A DNA stretch of 64,000 nt from Oceanospirillum maris DSM 6286 (GTDB taxonomy: Bacteria; Pseudomonadota; Gammaproteobacteria; Pseudomonadales; Halomonadaceae), in contig NZ_AUGW01000019.1 in assembly GCF_000422865.1 (NCBI RefSeq), positions 1 to 64,000 of the forward strand. The letters run 5' to 3'. Both the position numbers and the translations under genes were made by a program. Positions 18,245 to 27,290 of this stretch are shown one piece after another; position 1 is the stretch's first letter; every line of letters starts with the position of its first letter. Below the pieces are notes generated by a model, which saw nothing but the letters and a program-made list of their open reading frames with translations, had not been told where the DNA came from and searched no databases.

Positions 18245-18249
18245 ATACC

Positions 18250-18492
18250 ATGAAGGTAAACATCGAAGTCGATATGACACCTGAAGAATTCCGTAAGGCA
18301 ATGGGTCTTCCGGATGTACAGAAATTTCAGGAAGAGTTGGTGGCTAAAATCCGCCAACAGATGGAAGAAGGTGTTGAGGGGTACGAACCTTTGGCGCTGA
18401 TGAAGCCTTTTGTCAGCCAAGGGTTTGATTCTGTTGAGACGTATCAAAAAATGATGATGCAAATGCTCAATAGTTACACCCAGCAAAAATAA
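18250..18492 (+). CDS. DUF6489 family protein linked to PHA genes
   Basis: An 80-residue soluble protein beginning MKVNIEVDMTPEEFRKAMGLP and rich in charged helix-formers. The middle part reads FQEELVAKIRQQMEEG, and the C-terminus is Met/Gln-rich. It resembles the DUF6489 family found beside phasin and PHA synthase genes in marine gammaproteobacteria. No function is established. The helical, amphipathic appearance would suit a granule-associated protein, but that is inference. AAAGGAG lies 5 bases before the ATG. The next gene, a phasin, is 247 bases away with its own leader. Confidence 0.75.
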   Translation: MKVNIEVDMTPEEFRKAMGLPDVQKFQEELVAKIRQQMEEGVEGYEPLALMKPFVSQGFDSVETYQKMMMQMLNSYTQQK

Positions 18493-18621
18493 AACACTTC
18501 AAAAGTAAAAAGGGAATGTTCTAATAGAGATAGGGAAGCGACAGGGAGAGGGTCTACTGTTGATGCGGGAAGCATTGGTAGATCATATTTAACGCTAAGT
18601 TAATTAACGCTGAAGCATACT

Positions 18622-18639
18622 AAAATCAAATTTGATTTT
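18622..18639. promoter_or_regulatory. Perfect 18-bp palindrome upstream of the phasin gene
   Basis: AAAATCAAATTTGATTTT is a perfect palindrome about 100 bases before the phasin ATG. It has no loop and is AT-rich, so it looks more like a protein-binding operator than a terminator. The binding factor is unknown. Confidence 0.45.
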
Positions 18640-18739
18640 TTGTGCGATGCAATGTGAATGCCTCTAAGATGTAATCATACTGACACTTGGCAAGCCATAG
18701 AATTGTTCAAGTCGATAATCTAAATAAAGGGAATACACC

Positions 18740-19153
18740 ATGCAAGATAAAATCATGAACGCTTTTGCTGAACAAACTAAAAACATGTACGCACCAATGC
18801 GCAAAATGAACTCGCTTATGGTTGAGAACATGGAAAAGATGACTGAGTTTCAAATTGAAGCTCTAAAATCTTACAGCAAAATGGGCGTTAACCAACTGAA
18901 AAACGCTACTGAAGTTAAAGATGCTGAGTCTGTTCGTGACTTCACTGCATCACAGGCTGAGCTGATGAGCACTCTGAGCAAAAAAGTTCTAGAAGATGCG
19001 AAAAGCATGGCCGATATGACCATGGAATTTAAACAAGAAGTAGAGAAGATTGTTGAAGAGTCTCGTGCTTCTGCAACGGCTGCTACAACTACTCCGGCTG
19101 CTGAAGCAAAGCCTGAGAAGCGTACTAGCACCCGTGGTGCTGCTTCAGCTTAA
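18740..19153 (+). CDS. Phasin family protein
   Basis: A 137-residue phasin, the amphipathic helical protein that coats polyhydroxyalkanoate granules. Residues 1-110 are a continuous amphipathic helix region typical of phasin_2 proteins (MNAFAEQTKNMYAPMRKMNSL, then VENMEKMTEFQIEALKSYSKM). The tail is Ala/Thr/Pro-rich and basic, as in histone-like phasin tails. The codon choice (AAC, CTG, CGT, GCT) looks like that of a highly expressed gene. A ribosome site AAAGGGAA precedes the ATG. A strong terminator follows at 19168, so it probably makes abundant monocistronic mRNA before phaC. Confidence 0.9.
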   Translation: MQDKIMNAFAEQTKNMYAPMRKMNSLMVENMEKMTEFQIEALKSYSKMGVNQLKNATEVKDAESVRDFTASQAELMSTLSKKVLEDAKSMADMTMEFKQEVEKIVEESRASATAATTTPAAEAKPEKRTSTRGAASA

Positions 19154-19167
19154 TCTGCTGAGCAAGA

Positions 19168-19198
19168 GAAAGCCGCGTTAATGCGGCTTTCTTTTTTT
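19168..19198 (+). terminator. Rho-independent terminator after the phasin gene
   Basis: GAAAGCCGC and GCGGCTTTC form a 9-bp stem with loop GTTAAT, followed by seven T residues. It probably attenuates readthrough into phaC. Confidence 0.93.
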
Positions 19199-19275
19199 CC
19201 CGCTTTCCGAATTAGTGATGCTTGTCGAAAGACACCAGGGATGATCCGGCCTTTTGGGCCTAGCGAGGTATGCTC

Positions 19276-21156
19276 ATGAGTGAACAGAGCAAAGATTCAA
19301 CAGATTATATCTATGATCCAGCCGAATTGGCCGATTTTATTTCCAATGCCAACAGCCAATACCAAAAACTGATTGAACAACTGATGTCTCGTCAGGGCAT
19401 GAGTGATCCATCTTTGTCTGTTCTGTCAGATGTGTCCGAATCTTTCCAGAAAATGTCAGAACAGCTTGCCGTCAACCCAATGGTTGTTTACGAAGAGCAG
19501 ATGAACCTATGGAAAAACCAGATCCAGCTTTGGCAAAATGTAGCTCGCCAGATGCTTGGAGAAACTGTCGAACCTGTTGTTGAACCCGCTAAAGATGATC
19601 GACGTTTTTCCGATGTAGATTGGGCGGAAAATGCACTGTTTGATTTTATTAAACAGTCATACTTGTTATTTGCTCGTAGTGTTTTCAACGTTGTACACAA
19701 TATTGAAGGCTTAAGCCCTCATGCTCAGCAAACCGTTGACTTCCATTCCCGTCAATTTGTTAATGCAATGAGCCCAAGTAACTTTGTGGCAACAAACCCT
19801 GAAGTGCTGCGCCGTACCTTTGAAACAAAAGGGCGTAATCTTATTCAAGGCATGACTCAACTGGTTGAAGATTTAAAATCCAGTCGTGATGGCTTGAACG
19901 TAGCAATGACAGATCGTACGGCTTTTAAACCCGGTGAAAATGTTGCCAGCACACCTGGCGAAGTTGTTTATCAGAACGATCTGATGCAGCTGATTCAGTA
20001 CAAGCCATCGACTGAAAAAGTTTTTAAAACACCTCTGTTGATCGTGCCACCTTGGATCAACAAATATTATATTCTTGACCTGCGTGAGAGTAACTCGCTG
20101 GTTAAGTGGCTAGTAGATCAAGGCCATACCGTATTTATCGTTTCCTGGGTAAACCCAGGGCCGTCACTGCGGGATAAAGGTTTTGAAAACTACATGCTGG
20201 AAGGCCCACTAGAGGCGATTGATGCGATTGAACAAGCAACTGGTGAGAAAGAGGTTAACATCATCTCTTACTGCATCGGTGGTACGCTTACGGCATCAAC
20301 ACTCGCTTATATGGCCGCCAAGAATGATAAGCGCGTTAAGTCCGCAACCTATATGGCTACGCTGCAAGACTTCACCGATCCAGGTGAAATTGGTGTCTTT
20401 ATCAATGAAGCAACACTGGCAGGCATTGAGCGTCAATTAGACCGTGATGGTTATCTTGATGGTCGTGCGATGGCTTTCAGCTTTAACTTGTTGCGTGAGA
20501 ACGATCTTTTCTGGTCATTCTTTATCAATAACTATCTGAAAGGTGAGCGCCCAGCAGCATTTGATCTACTGTACTGGAATACCGACAGTACAAATATGCC
20601 AGCGGCGATGCATAAATTCTATCTGCGTAATATGTACCTAGAGAACAACCTGATTAAGCCCGGTGGTATTACTCTGAATGAAACGCCGATTGATTTGAGT
20701 AAGATCAAAACGCCGGTGTATTTCGTATCGACCATTCAGGACCATATTGCCAAATGGACTTCAACCTACAAGGGTGCTCAAGTGCATTCTGGGCCGGTTA
20801 AGTTTGTTCTGTCAGGATCTGGTCATATTGCAGGTATCGTTAATCCACCAACCAAAGAGAAATACGGTTACTGGACAAATGATAAGCTAGCAGATACTCC
20901 TGATGCTTGGTTTGCTGGTGCTGAAAAGCATGCAGGTTCTTGGTGGCCAAACTGGCAAGAATGGTCAACATCAAATAAATATGCTGACCCTAAAACCATG
21001 GTTGCAGCCCGTGAACCTGGTGCTGGTAAGTTAGATGTTATTGAAGCGGCTCCTGGTACTTATGCCACCTTGCGTATCGTTGATGTGTTAAAAGCAGAAG
21101 CGGTTGCGGGTGCTGATGATAGCTCAGACTCAGAAAAAAAAGCGGCAGCCAACTAA
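19276..21156 (+). CDS. phaC: Class I polyhydroxyalkanoate synthase
   Basis: PhaC polymerises 3-hydroxyacyl-CoA (usually 3-hydroxybutyryl-CoA) on the granule surface. The product has the length of class I synthases (about 626 residues). An N-terminal domain is followed by an alpha/beta-hydrolase catalytic domain. The lipase-like box SYCIGG holds the catalytic Cys near residue 333. The Asp lies in TIQDHIAKW and the His in GSGHIAGIVNPP. WPNWQEW near the end is also typical. ATG at 19276 is preferred to 19270 because GAGGT lies 7 bases upstream. It follows the phasin after a terminator, and phaA/phaB are not in the window. Confidence 0.96.
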   Translation: MSEQSKDSTDYIYDPAELADFISNANSQYQKLIEQLMSRQGMSDPSLSVLSDVSESFQKMSEQLAVNPMVVYEEQMNLWKNQIQLWQNVARQMLGETVEPVVEPAKDDRRFSDVDWAENALFDFIKQSYLLFARSVFNVVHNIEGLSPHAQQTVDFHSRQFVNAMSPSNFVATNPEVLRRTFETKGRNLIQGMTQLVEDLKSSRDGLNVAMTDRTAFKPGENVASTPGEVVYQNDLMQLIQYKPSTEKVFKTPLLIVPPWINKYYILDLRESNSLVKWLVDQGHTVFIVSWVNPGPSLRDKGFENYMLEGPLEAIDAIEQATGEKEVNIISYCIGGTLTASTLAYMAAKNDKRVKSATYMATLQDFTDPGEIGVFINEATLAGIERQLDRDGYLDGRAMAFSFNLLRENDLFWSFFINNYLKGERPAAFDLLYWNTDSTNMPAAMHKFYLRNMYLENNLIKPGGITLNETPIDLSKIKTPVYFVSTIQDHIAKWTSTYKGAQVHSGPVKFVLSGSGHIAGIVNPPTKEKYGYWTNDKLADTPDAWFAGAEKHAGSWWPNWQEWSTSNKYADPKTMVAAREPGAGKLDVIEAAPGTYATLRIVDVLKAEAVAGADDSSDSEKKAAAN

Positions 21157-21178
21157 AATAAATGGATTGGCCTAAGCG

Positions 21179-21204
21179 AAAGCCCACCTTGTGTGGGCTT
21201 TTTT
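21179..21204 (+). terminator. Rho-independent terminator after phaC
   Basis: AAAGCCCAC pairs with GTGGGCTTT around loop CTTGT, followed by T residues. It lies between the convergent phaC and LysR genes and may serve both directions. Confidence 0.9.
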
Positions 21205-21216
21205 CGTTGCGTTATT

Positions 21217-22092
21217 TTATCTCCGGCGTTCATGATCTAGCAGCTGAATCATCTTTTGCCCTGCATTAGATAGGGTTCGTTCTTTATGGTAGAGATAACC
21301 CAGAGGTCGTGTGATCTTTACATCTGGCAGTGGGATTACCTGCATACTGTCATCAATTAGGGTGTCTGGCAGAAGGCTCCAGCCGAGACCAATGGATACC
21401 ATCATTTTTAGCGTTTCCATGTAATTGGTTGATAGCGCGACTTTAAGTGTCAGGTTTTCCTCTGCAAAGGCACTTTCTACAATACCGCGGGTAAAGGTCT
21501 GAAAGCCGGGCAATACGGCATCAAATTGAGTTAAATCTTTAAGGCTTGCTTGAGTGAGCTGGTTCAATGGATGATCTTTTGCCACGACAAGCTTGAGATA
21601 ATCCGTCCAAATAGGTACGACTTTAAGGCTTGAATTGGTTTTAGGTGAAAGGGTGACGACTGCTAGCTCAAGCTGGCCCTGCAAAATACCGTCATAGGCT
21701 TGCTCAGAATCCAAAAAGCGCATGTCTAGCTTCACCTGAGAGTACTGACCTGTAAAGGCTTTAAGTACAGGGGGAAGGCGATGTAAGCCGATGTGATGAC
21801 TGGTGGCTAAGACTAAAGAGCCGGAAATATCGCCATTCAAGTTATTGAGCAAGCGCTGAGTGTCTTCAATATCGACAAGTACTCTCTGGGCTCTTGGCAT
21901 TAAGGCCTGTCCTGCCTCCGTAAGATGTGTTTGACGGCCAATACGATCAAACAACCGGCAGCTTAGTTGCTGTTCAAGATTGGCGATCCGTTTAGAGATA
22001 GCGGGTTGTGTCAGGTGCAATTGTTCAGCAGCCCTAGAAAAAGACCGGGTTTCTGCAACGGCGATAAAAGCCAATAAAGATTGGGTATCCAT
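21217..22092 (-). CDS. LysR-family transcriptional regulator divergent from leuC
   Basis: The 291-residue protein starts with a winged helix-turn-helix (FIAVAETRSFSRAAEQLHLTQPAISKRIANLE). A type 2 periplasmic-binding-like effector domain follows from about residue 90. LysR regulators usually control the gene that lies divergent to them. Here that is leuC, 154 bases away, with three dyad symmetries in between, so control of leucine synthesis is likely by inference. A LysR gene in the same place is also known in pseudomonads. The effector is unknown; LeuO is a different clade. Confidence 0.9.
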   Translation of the reverse strand: MDTQSLLAFIAVAETRSFSRAAEQLHLTQPAISKRIANLEQQLSCRLFDRIGRQTHLTEAGQALMPRAQRVLVDIEDTQRLLNNLNGDISGSLVLATSHHIGLHRLPPVLKAFTGQYSQVKLDMRFLDSEQAYDGILQGQLELAVVTLSPKTNSSLKVVPIWTDYLKLVVAKDHPLNQLTQASLKDLTQFDAVLPGFQTFTRGIVESAFAEENLTLKVALSTNYMETLKMMVSIGLGWSLLPDTLIDDSMQVIPLPDVKITRPLGYLYHKERTLSNAGQKMIQLLDHERRR

Positions 22093-22103
22093 GCTTCTGC
22101 TTC

Positions 22104-22176
22104 ACTAATAAAAGGCATTAGTTCTAAGTATAACCAATTGGAATCCAATAGATAAAAAATATGAATTTGTTTTATC
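22104..22176. promoter_or_regulatory. Three dyad symmetries in the LysR-leuC intergenic region
   Basis: Three inverted repeats follow one another. ACTAAT-N7-ATTAGT is at 22104-22122, ATTGG-AAT-CCAAT at 22137-22149 and GATAAAA-N12-TTTTATC at 22151-22176. The second contains a T-N11-A core, the usual LysR recognition form. They lie between the start codons of the divergent genes, where a LysR activator and autorepressor would bind. Which dyad is bound is not known. Confidence 0.55.
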
Positions 22177-22246
22177 GGTCAGTGGCTTATAAACTGGCCT
22201 AAACACCCTTAGAGGTGGCCCAAATAAATGATGAGGAGCTAGGCAA

Positions 22247-23677
22247 ATGGCAGGCAAAACGCTATATGACAAATTGTGGGATAACCACTTAGTACAACAG
22301 CGGGATGATGGCACGTCGTTAATCTATATTGATCGCCAGTTGTTGCATGAAGTGACTTCACCTCAGGCTTTTGAAGGGCTGCGTCTTGCGGGACGTAAAC
22401 CTTGGCGTTTGGATACGAATCTAGCAACCCCTGATCACAACGTACCCACAACCTTAAAAGAGCGTAATGAGGGTAACGACGGTATTAAAGATCCGGTGTC
22501 TAAAATTCAAGTGGTTACTCTGGATGATAACTGTGATGACTTTGGTATCACGGAGTTTAAAATTAATGATATTCGTCAGGGTATTGTGCATGTTGTTGGC
22601 CCAGAGCAAGGCGCAACGCTGCCCGGCATGACCTTGGTTTGTGGCGACTCCCATACCGCTACCCACGGTGCTTTTGGTGCGCTGGCCCATGGTATTGGTA
22701 CGTCTGAAGTTGAGCATGTGATGGCAACTCAGTGTCTGATTCAGCGCAAAATGAGAAATATGCTGGTTAAGGTCAATGGCAAGTTGGCCGCTGGTGTTAC
22801 CGGTAAAGATATTGTCTTGGCGGTTATTGGAAAAATAGGCACTGCAGGCGGTAATGGCTGTGCTATTGAATTTGGTGGTGAAGCGATTCAAAGCCTTTCA
22901 ATGGAAGGCCGTATGACCATCTGTAATATGGCGATTGAGGCCGGTGCCCGTGTTGGTCTGGTGGCCGTTGATCAAACCACTATCGACTATGTTAAAGGTC
23001 GACCTTTTGCACCGTCAGAGGCTCAGTGGGAACAAGCCGTTGCCGCTTGGCAGGATCTACATTCTGATGTTGATGCTGAATTTGATGTTGTCGTTGAGTT
23101 AGATGCTGCCGATATTGAGCCACAAGTGACTTGGGGTAACTCTCCTGAAATGGTATTGCCGGTTTCAGGTATCGTGCCAAACCCTGCAGAACAGGCAGAA
23201 GAAGATCAGCAAAAGGCCTATGCCCGTGCCTTGGAATATATGGGTTTGCAAGCAGGACAGTCAATTACTGATATTAAGCTGGATAGTGTTTTTATCGGTT
23301 CTTGCACGAACTCCCGTATTGAGGATCTGCGTGAAGCGGCGGCGGTGGCTAAAGGTAAAAAAGTAGCGGCCAATGTTAAGCAGGCGCTAGTGGTTCCAGG
23401 TTCTGGCTTGGTGAAGCAGCAGGCAGAAAAAGAAGGTTTGGATAAGATCTTTGTTGAGGCCGGTTTTGAGTGGCGTGAGCCTGGGTGTTCTATGTGCTTG
23501 GCGATGAACGCCGATAAGCTGGGCGCAGGGGAACATTGTGCTTCAACATCGAACCGTAACTTTGAAGGTCGTCAGGGTTTTGGTGGTCGTACGCATCTGG
23601 TCAGCCCTGGCATGGCCGCAGCCGCAGCGGTTGCGGGCCATTTTGTTGATGTTCGTGACGTTTTGCAAGCAAGCTAA
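22247..23677 (+). CDS. leuC: 3-isopropylmalate dehydratase large subunit
   Basis: LeuC with LeuD isomerises 2-isopropylmalate to 3-isopropylmalate in leucine synthesis. The 476-residue product is an aconitase-family protein. The iron-sulfur cluster cysteines are seen in IGSCTNSR and [11 protein letters not shown], and [20 protein letters not shown] is the substrate block. It begins with GAGGAGCT about 7 bases upstream and is followed by leuD after 15 bases. Expression is likely set by the divergent LysR protein. Confidence 0.97.
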   Translation: MAGKTLYDKLWDNHLVQQRDDGTSLIYIDRQLLHEVTSPQAFEGLRLAGRKPWRLDTNLATPDHNVPTTLKERNEGNDGIKDPVSKIQVVTLDDNCDDFGITEFKINDIRQGIVHVVGPEQGATLPGMTLVCGDSHTATHGAFGALAHGIGTSEVEHVMATQCLIQRKMRNMLVKVNGKLAAGVTGKDIVLAVIGKIGTAGGNGCAIEFGGEAIQSLSMEGRMTICNMAIEAGARVGLVAVDQTTIDYVKGRPFAPSEAQWEQAVAAWQDLHSDVDAEFDVVVELDAADIEPQVTWGNSPEMVLPVSGIVPNPAEQAEEDQQKAYARALEYMGLQAGQSITDIKLDSVFIGSCTNSRIEDLREAAAVAKGKKVAANVKQALVVPGSGLVKQQAEKEGLDKIFVEAGFEWREPGCSMCLAMNADKLGAGEHCASTSNRNFEGRQGFGGRTHLVSPGMAAAAAVAGHFVDVRDVLQAS

Positions 23678-23692
23678 TCACTGGAGGCACCC

Positions 23693-24337
23693 ATGGATAA
23701 ATTTACGCAATTAGATGGCTTAGTGGCTCCAATGGACCGCGCCAATATTGATACTGATATGATCATCCCTAAGCAGTTTTTGAAGTCAATCAAGCGTTCA
23801 GGCTTCGGCCCGAACCTGTTTGATGAGCTGCGTTATTTGGATGAAGGCAAGCCTGATCAGGATAGCAGTCAGCGTCCGAAGAACCCTGATTTTGTTTTAA
23901 ACCAGCCTCGTTATGAGGGCGCATCTATACTACTTGCCCGTCAAAATTTTGGTTGTGGTTCATCCCGTGAACATGCGCCTTGGGCATTGTTAGATTATGG
24001 TTTTCGCTGTGTTATTGCGCCAAGCTTTGCTGATATCTTCTATAACAACTGTTTTAAAAATGGCATTTTGCCGATTGTTTTGGATGAGTCGATTGTTGAT
24101 GGCTTATTCAAAGAAGCTGCTTCAGAAGAAGGTTACCGTTTAATTATCGATTTAGAGGCTAAAGAGATTCGCACATCAAAAGGTCGCAGTATCGCCTTTG
24201 ATGTGGATGATTTCCGTCGTCACTGCCTGCTAAATGGCTTAGATGATATCGGTTTAACGCTGGAAGATAGTGATGCAATTTATGCGTTTGAAGCTAAGCA
24301 TAAAGCCGCGTCTCCTTGGTTATTTCGAGAGGCATAG
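23693..24337 (+). CDS. leuD: 3-isopropylmalate dehydratase small subunit
   Basis: LeuD is the swivelling small domain of isopropylmalate isomerase. The 214-residue protein shows [39 protein letters not shown] and [17 protein letters not shown], all normal for the family. TGGAGG precedes the ATG. It lies 15 bases after leuC, consistent with co-translation of the two subunits. A 121-base spacer with a tandem repeat and a hairpin follows before leuB. Confidence 0.97.
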   Translation: MDKFTQLDGLVAPMDRANIDTDMIIPKQFLKSIKRSGFGPNLFDELRYLDEGKPDQDSSQRPKNPDFVLNQPRYEGASILLARQNFGCGSSREHAPWALLDYGFRCVIAPSFADIFYNNCFKNGILPIVLDESIVDGLFKEAASEEGYRLIIDLEAKEIRTSKGRSIAFDVDDFRRHCLLNGLDDIGLTLEDSDAIYAFEAKHKAASPWLFREA

Positions 24338-24381
24338 TTCATGCCGCTGCAAACCCTATTTTGTGGGATGTAAGCCGCTTT

Positions 24382-24423
24382 ATCTATCCATTTGATACAA
24401 TAATCTATCCACTTGAGACAATA
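24382..24423 (+). repeat. Two tandem 21-bp repeats between leuD and leuB
   Basis: Two adjacent 21-base units beginning ATCTATCCA and ending ACAATA differ at only two positions (10 and 15). They end where the leuB leader hairpin begins. The exact head-to-tail spacing of two helical turns suggests either replication slippage or a pair of binding sites. Confidence 0.7.
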
Positions 24424-24424
24424 A

Positions 24425-24446
24425 AAGACAGGCTTAGGCCTGTCTT
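24425..24446 (+). promoter_or_regulatory. Hairpin immediately before the leuB ribosome site
   Basis: AAGACAGGC and GCCTGTCTT form a 9-bp stem with the 4-base loop TTAG. The ribosome site GGAG starts one base after the stem and lies 9 bases before the leuB ATG. It could protect processed mRNA, tune leuB translation or terminate weakly; no T run follows. Confidence 0.6.
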
Positions 24447-24458
24447 GGAGTATAAAAA

Positions 24459-25520
24459 ATGACAAAGAATGTATTGGTATTGCCCGGTGATGGTATTGGC
24501 CCAGAGATCGTAACGGAAGCGGTAAAAGTACTCGGTACTTTAAATCTAGATATTGAGATTGATTCTGCTCTTATCGGTGGCGCGGCTGTTGATATAACCG
24601 GCAATCCACTACCGGAAGAGACGCTGGTTAAAGCCCGTGCAGCCGATGCTATTTTACTCGGTGCTGTTGGCGGCCCTAAATGGGATGCTAATCCAATGGA
24701 GCAGCGCCCAGAGAAAGGTTTGCTAGGTATTCGTTCTCAGTTGGAACTGTTTGCGAATCTACGCCCTGCAATTCTTTATCCGCAACTGGCGGAAGCCTCA
24801 ACGCTGAAGCCTGAAGTGGTTTCGGGGTTAGATATTCTGATCGTACGTGAACTGACCGGCGGCATCTATTTTGGTCAGCCTCGTGGTATCCGTACACTGG
24901 AAAACGGTGAACGTGAAGGCTACAACACCTACGTTTATTCTGAGTCTGAAATCCGTCGGATTGGTCGTCAGGCGTTTGAAGCGGCTCAGAAGCGCGGTAA
25001 GCGCCTATGCTCCATCGACAAGTCCAACGTACTGGAAGTGACGGTACTTTGGAAAGAAGTGATGGAAGAGCTGGCTAAAGATTACCCTGATGTTGAACTA
25101 ACGCATATGTTGGTGGATAACGCTGCCATGCAGTTGGTTCGTGCGCCTAAGCAGTTTGATGTGATGGTAACGGGTAATATGTTTGGTGATATTTTATCTG
25201 ATGCTGCAGCGATGCTAACAGGCTCTATCGGCATGCTGCCATCGGCATCTTTAGATGAAAATGGTAAAGGTATGTACGAGCCATGTCATGGTTCTGCACC
25301 GGATATTGCAGGTCAAGGCAAAGCTAACCCTCTGGCAACCATTCTATCTGTTGCTATGATGCTGCGCTATTCGTTGAATGAACTTGCAGCGGCAGACCGT
25401 ATCGAACAAGCGGTAGAGAAAGTGCTGGATCAAGGGTTGCGTACGGCTGACATTATGTCGGAAGGCTGCACACTGGTTAGCACAGAAGAGATGGGCGAAG
25501 CGGTTGTTGCTGCGCTTTAA
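24459..25520 (+). CDS. leuB: 3-isopropylmalate dehydrogenase
   Basis: LeuB oxidatively decarboxylates 3-isopropylmalate with NAD, the third step of leucine synthesis. The 353-residue protein has the start [11 protein letters not shown], the substrate arginines in [13 protein letters not shown], the [14 protein letters not shown] loop and the metal-site [11 protein letters not shown]. Nothing is missing. It follows leuD after a 121-base spacer and precedes asd by 88 bases. It is probably in the leuCDB transcript, modulated by the hairpin in front of it. Confidence 0.97.
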   Translation: MTKNVLVLPGDGIGPEIVTEAVKVLGTLNLDIEIDSALIGGAAVDITGNPLPEETLVKARAADAILLGAVGGPKWDANPMEQRPEKGLLGIRSQLELFANLRPAILYPQLAEASTLKPEVVSGLDILIVRELTGGIYFGQPRGIRTLENGEREGYNTYVYSESEIRRIGRQAFEAAQKRGKRLCSIDKSNVLEVTVLWKEVMEELAKDYPDVELTHMLVDNAAMQLVRAPKQFDVMVTGNMFGDILSDAAAMLTGSIGMLPSASLDENGKGMYEPCHGSAPDIAGQGKANPLATILSVAMMLRYSLNELAAADRIEQAVEKVLDQGLRTADIMSEGCTLVSTEEMGEAVVAAL

Positions 25521-25608
25521 TCCCTTGTTTTAGTCCTTTGCTTTAATCTTTTATTAGCGGCCTGTTTACGCGGGCCGGTAAATACTCCATAGACCAATAG
25601 GTGACAAT

Positions 25609-26724
25609 ATGGCTCAAAAACGTGTAGGTCTTGTTGGCTGGCGCGGAATGGTAGGTTCTGTGCTGATGCAGCGCATGCAAGATGAGGGTGACTTTAACCA
25701 CATCGAACCTATTTTCTTCACAACCTCTCAGGCGGGTCAAGCGGCTCCGAACTTCGGTAAAGAAGCCCCTGCACTGAAAGATGCTACCGATATCGAAGAG
25801 CTTAAGGCCATGGATATTATCATTACCTGTCAAGGTGGTGATTATACAAACGATGTTTACCCTAAACTGCGTGCCAGTGGTTGGAACGGTTACTGGGTCG
25901 ATGCTGCGTCTTCACTGCGTATGGCTGATGATGCGATCATCGTGCTAGACCCTGTAAACATGCATGTTATTAAAGACGGTCTAGCCAAAGGCGTTAAAAC
26001 CTTTGTCGGCGGTAACTGTACCGTTTCTTTGATGCTGATGGGTTTAGGCGGTCTGTTCCAGAATGATCTGGTTGAATGGATGACCTCCATGACCTATCAA
26101 GCCGCATCTGGTGGCGGTGCTCGCCATATGAAAGAGCTGATTTCTCAAATGGGCGTTATTCATGATTCTGTGGCTGGAGACATCGCTTCTTCTGCTGCGA
26201 TTCTGGATATCGACCGCAAAGTGGCTGAAACGATCCGCAGTGGAAATATGCCGCAGGAGAACTTTGGTGTACCTCTTGCAGGTTCTTTGATTCCTTGGAT
26301 TGATACCAAGCTTGATAACGGCCAAAGCCGTGAAGAGTGGAAAGCGGTCGCGGAGACCAATAAAATTCTAGGTCTAAGTGCTAACCCTATTCCTATTGAT
26401 GGCACCTGTGTGCGTATCGGTGCGATGCGTTGTCATAGCCAAGCTTTTACCATCAAGTTGAAAAAAGATGTACCGATGGATGAAGTGGAAGCGATGATCG
26501 CGCAAGCGAACGACTGGGTAAAAGTGATTCCGAATGATCGTGATATTACCGCCCAAGAGCTTACTCCAGCAAAAGTAACCGGTACGCTAAGTGTACCTGT
26601 GGGTCGTCTGCGTAAAATGAATATTGGCAGTGAATACCTGAACGCCTTTAGTGTTGGTGATCAACTTTTGTGGGGAGCTGCTGAGCCGCTGCGCCGTATG
26701 CTCACGATTCTTCTTGATGACTAA
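25609..26724 (+). CDS. asd: Aspartate-semialdehyde dehydrogenase
   Basis: Asd reduces aspartyl phosphate to the semialdehyde that feeds lysine, diaminopimelate, threonine and methionine. The 371-residue product is the long gammaproteobacterial form. It has [15 protein letters not shown] for NADP binding and the catalytic cysteine in [15 protein letters not shown]. The HSQAFTIKL region near the C-terminus holds the active-site histidine. It lies between leuB and fimV as in pseudomonads and is closed by a hairpin at 26773. Confidence 0.97.
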   Translation: MAQKRVGLVGWRGMVGSVLMQRMQDEGDFNHIEPIFFTTSQAGQAAPNFGKEAPALKDATDIEELKAMDIIITCQGGDYTNDVYPKLRASGWNGYWVDAASSLRMADDAIIVLDPVNMHVIKDGLAKGVKTFVGGNCTVSLMLMGLGGLFQNDLVEWMTSMTYQAASGGGARHMKELISQMGVIHDSVAGDIASSAAILDIDRKVAETIRSGNMPQENFGVPLAGSLIPWIDTKLDNGQSREEWKAVAETNKILGLSANPIPIDGTCVRIGAMRCHSQAFTIKLKKDVPMDEVEAMIAQANDWVKVIPNDRDITAQELTPAKVTGTLSVPVGRLRKMNIGSEYLNAFSVGDQLLWGAAEPLRRMLTILLDD

Positions 26725-26772
26725 GCCTGCGTATAGCCGTTATTTAGCGGATTAAGTATCCTTTATGGCGAC

Positions 26773-26803
26773 AAAGAAGCCTGCTTCGGCAGGCTTCTTC
26801 CGT
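26773..26803 (+). terminator. Hairpin terminator after asd
   Basis: AAGAAGCCTGC and GCAGGCTTCTT form a stem around TTCG. The T tract after it is short and interrupted, so termination may be partial, but the stem-loop (UUCG-type tetraloop) is very stable. Confidence 0.75.
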
Positions 26804-27290
26804 TTGTGCGGCAAGCCTTATCCTATATTTCCTGTCTATCTTGTCTTTTTACGCGGTGCGAAGCCTAACGGTATGCTCTATGATCAATGCAAAGCCTTAG
26901 AATGAATCACCTTACTGTTTAATATTATTGAATATTTTGCTTTTATAGCCGATAACCTAATAGGTTTGTAAATCTGTCACATAGAGTAAGGTTAGGTTTT
27001 ACATAGATGGATAGATGTTTGGCTCAGATTGGCTTGTTTTTTGCAGAGATTGGAAGCTAGTCGATGCTTTTATCGGTTTGATGATGTTTTAATTGAAAAA
27101 AGCTTAGAAAAAATAACAACCTAAACCAATAAAAAACCTGAATGGTTCTTTGGTGATGTGTACAATTTACTTAATTGTTGATAAAAGTTACACATATCTA
27201 AGTATCAGCTGAGATGGAATGTCTATTTAATTGATCTCGGTCGGATGTACTGCCGTTCAGGACAGTGCAAAGTGTTAAGGAATCAGGAAT
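26804..27290 (+). other. Long leader/intergenic region before fimV
   Basis: About 490 AT-rich bases without a convincing reading frame. It contains the sigma-54-like element at 27030-27045 and AT-rich sequence with A-tracts around 27090-27140. A ribosome site AAGGAATCAGGAAT comes directly before the fimV ATG. A small RNA starting near 27057 is possible but no terminator-like hairpin was seen before fimV. Confidence 0.5.
27030..27045 (+). promoter_or_regulatory. Candidate sigma-54 -24/-12 promoter upstream of fimV
   Basis: TGGCTTGTTTTTTGCA matches TGGCAC-N5-TTGCW with the GG and GC doublets at the correct 12-base distance; only the AC of the -24 box is changed to TT. It lies about 245 bases before the fimV start. 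An activator site was not identified. Confidence 0.5.
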
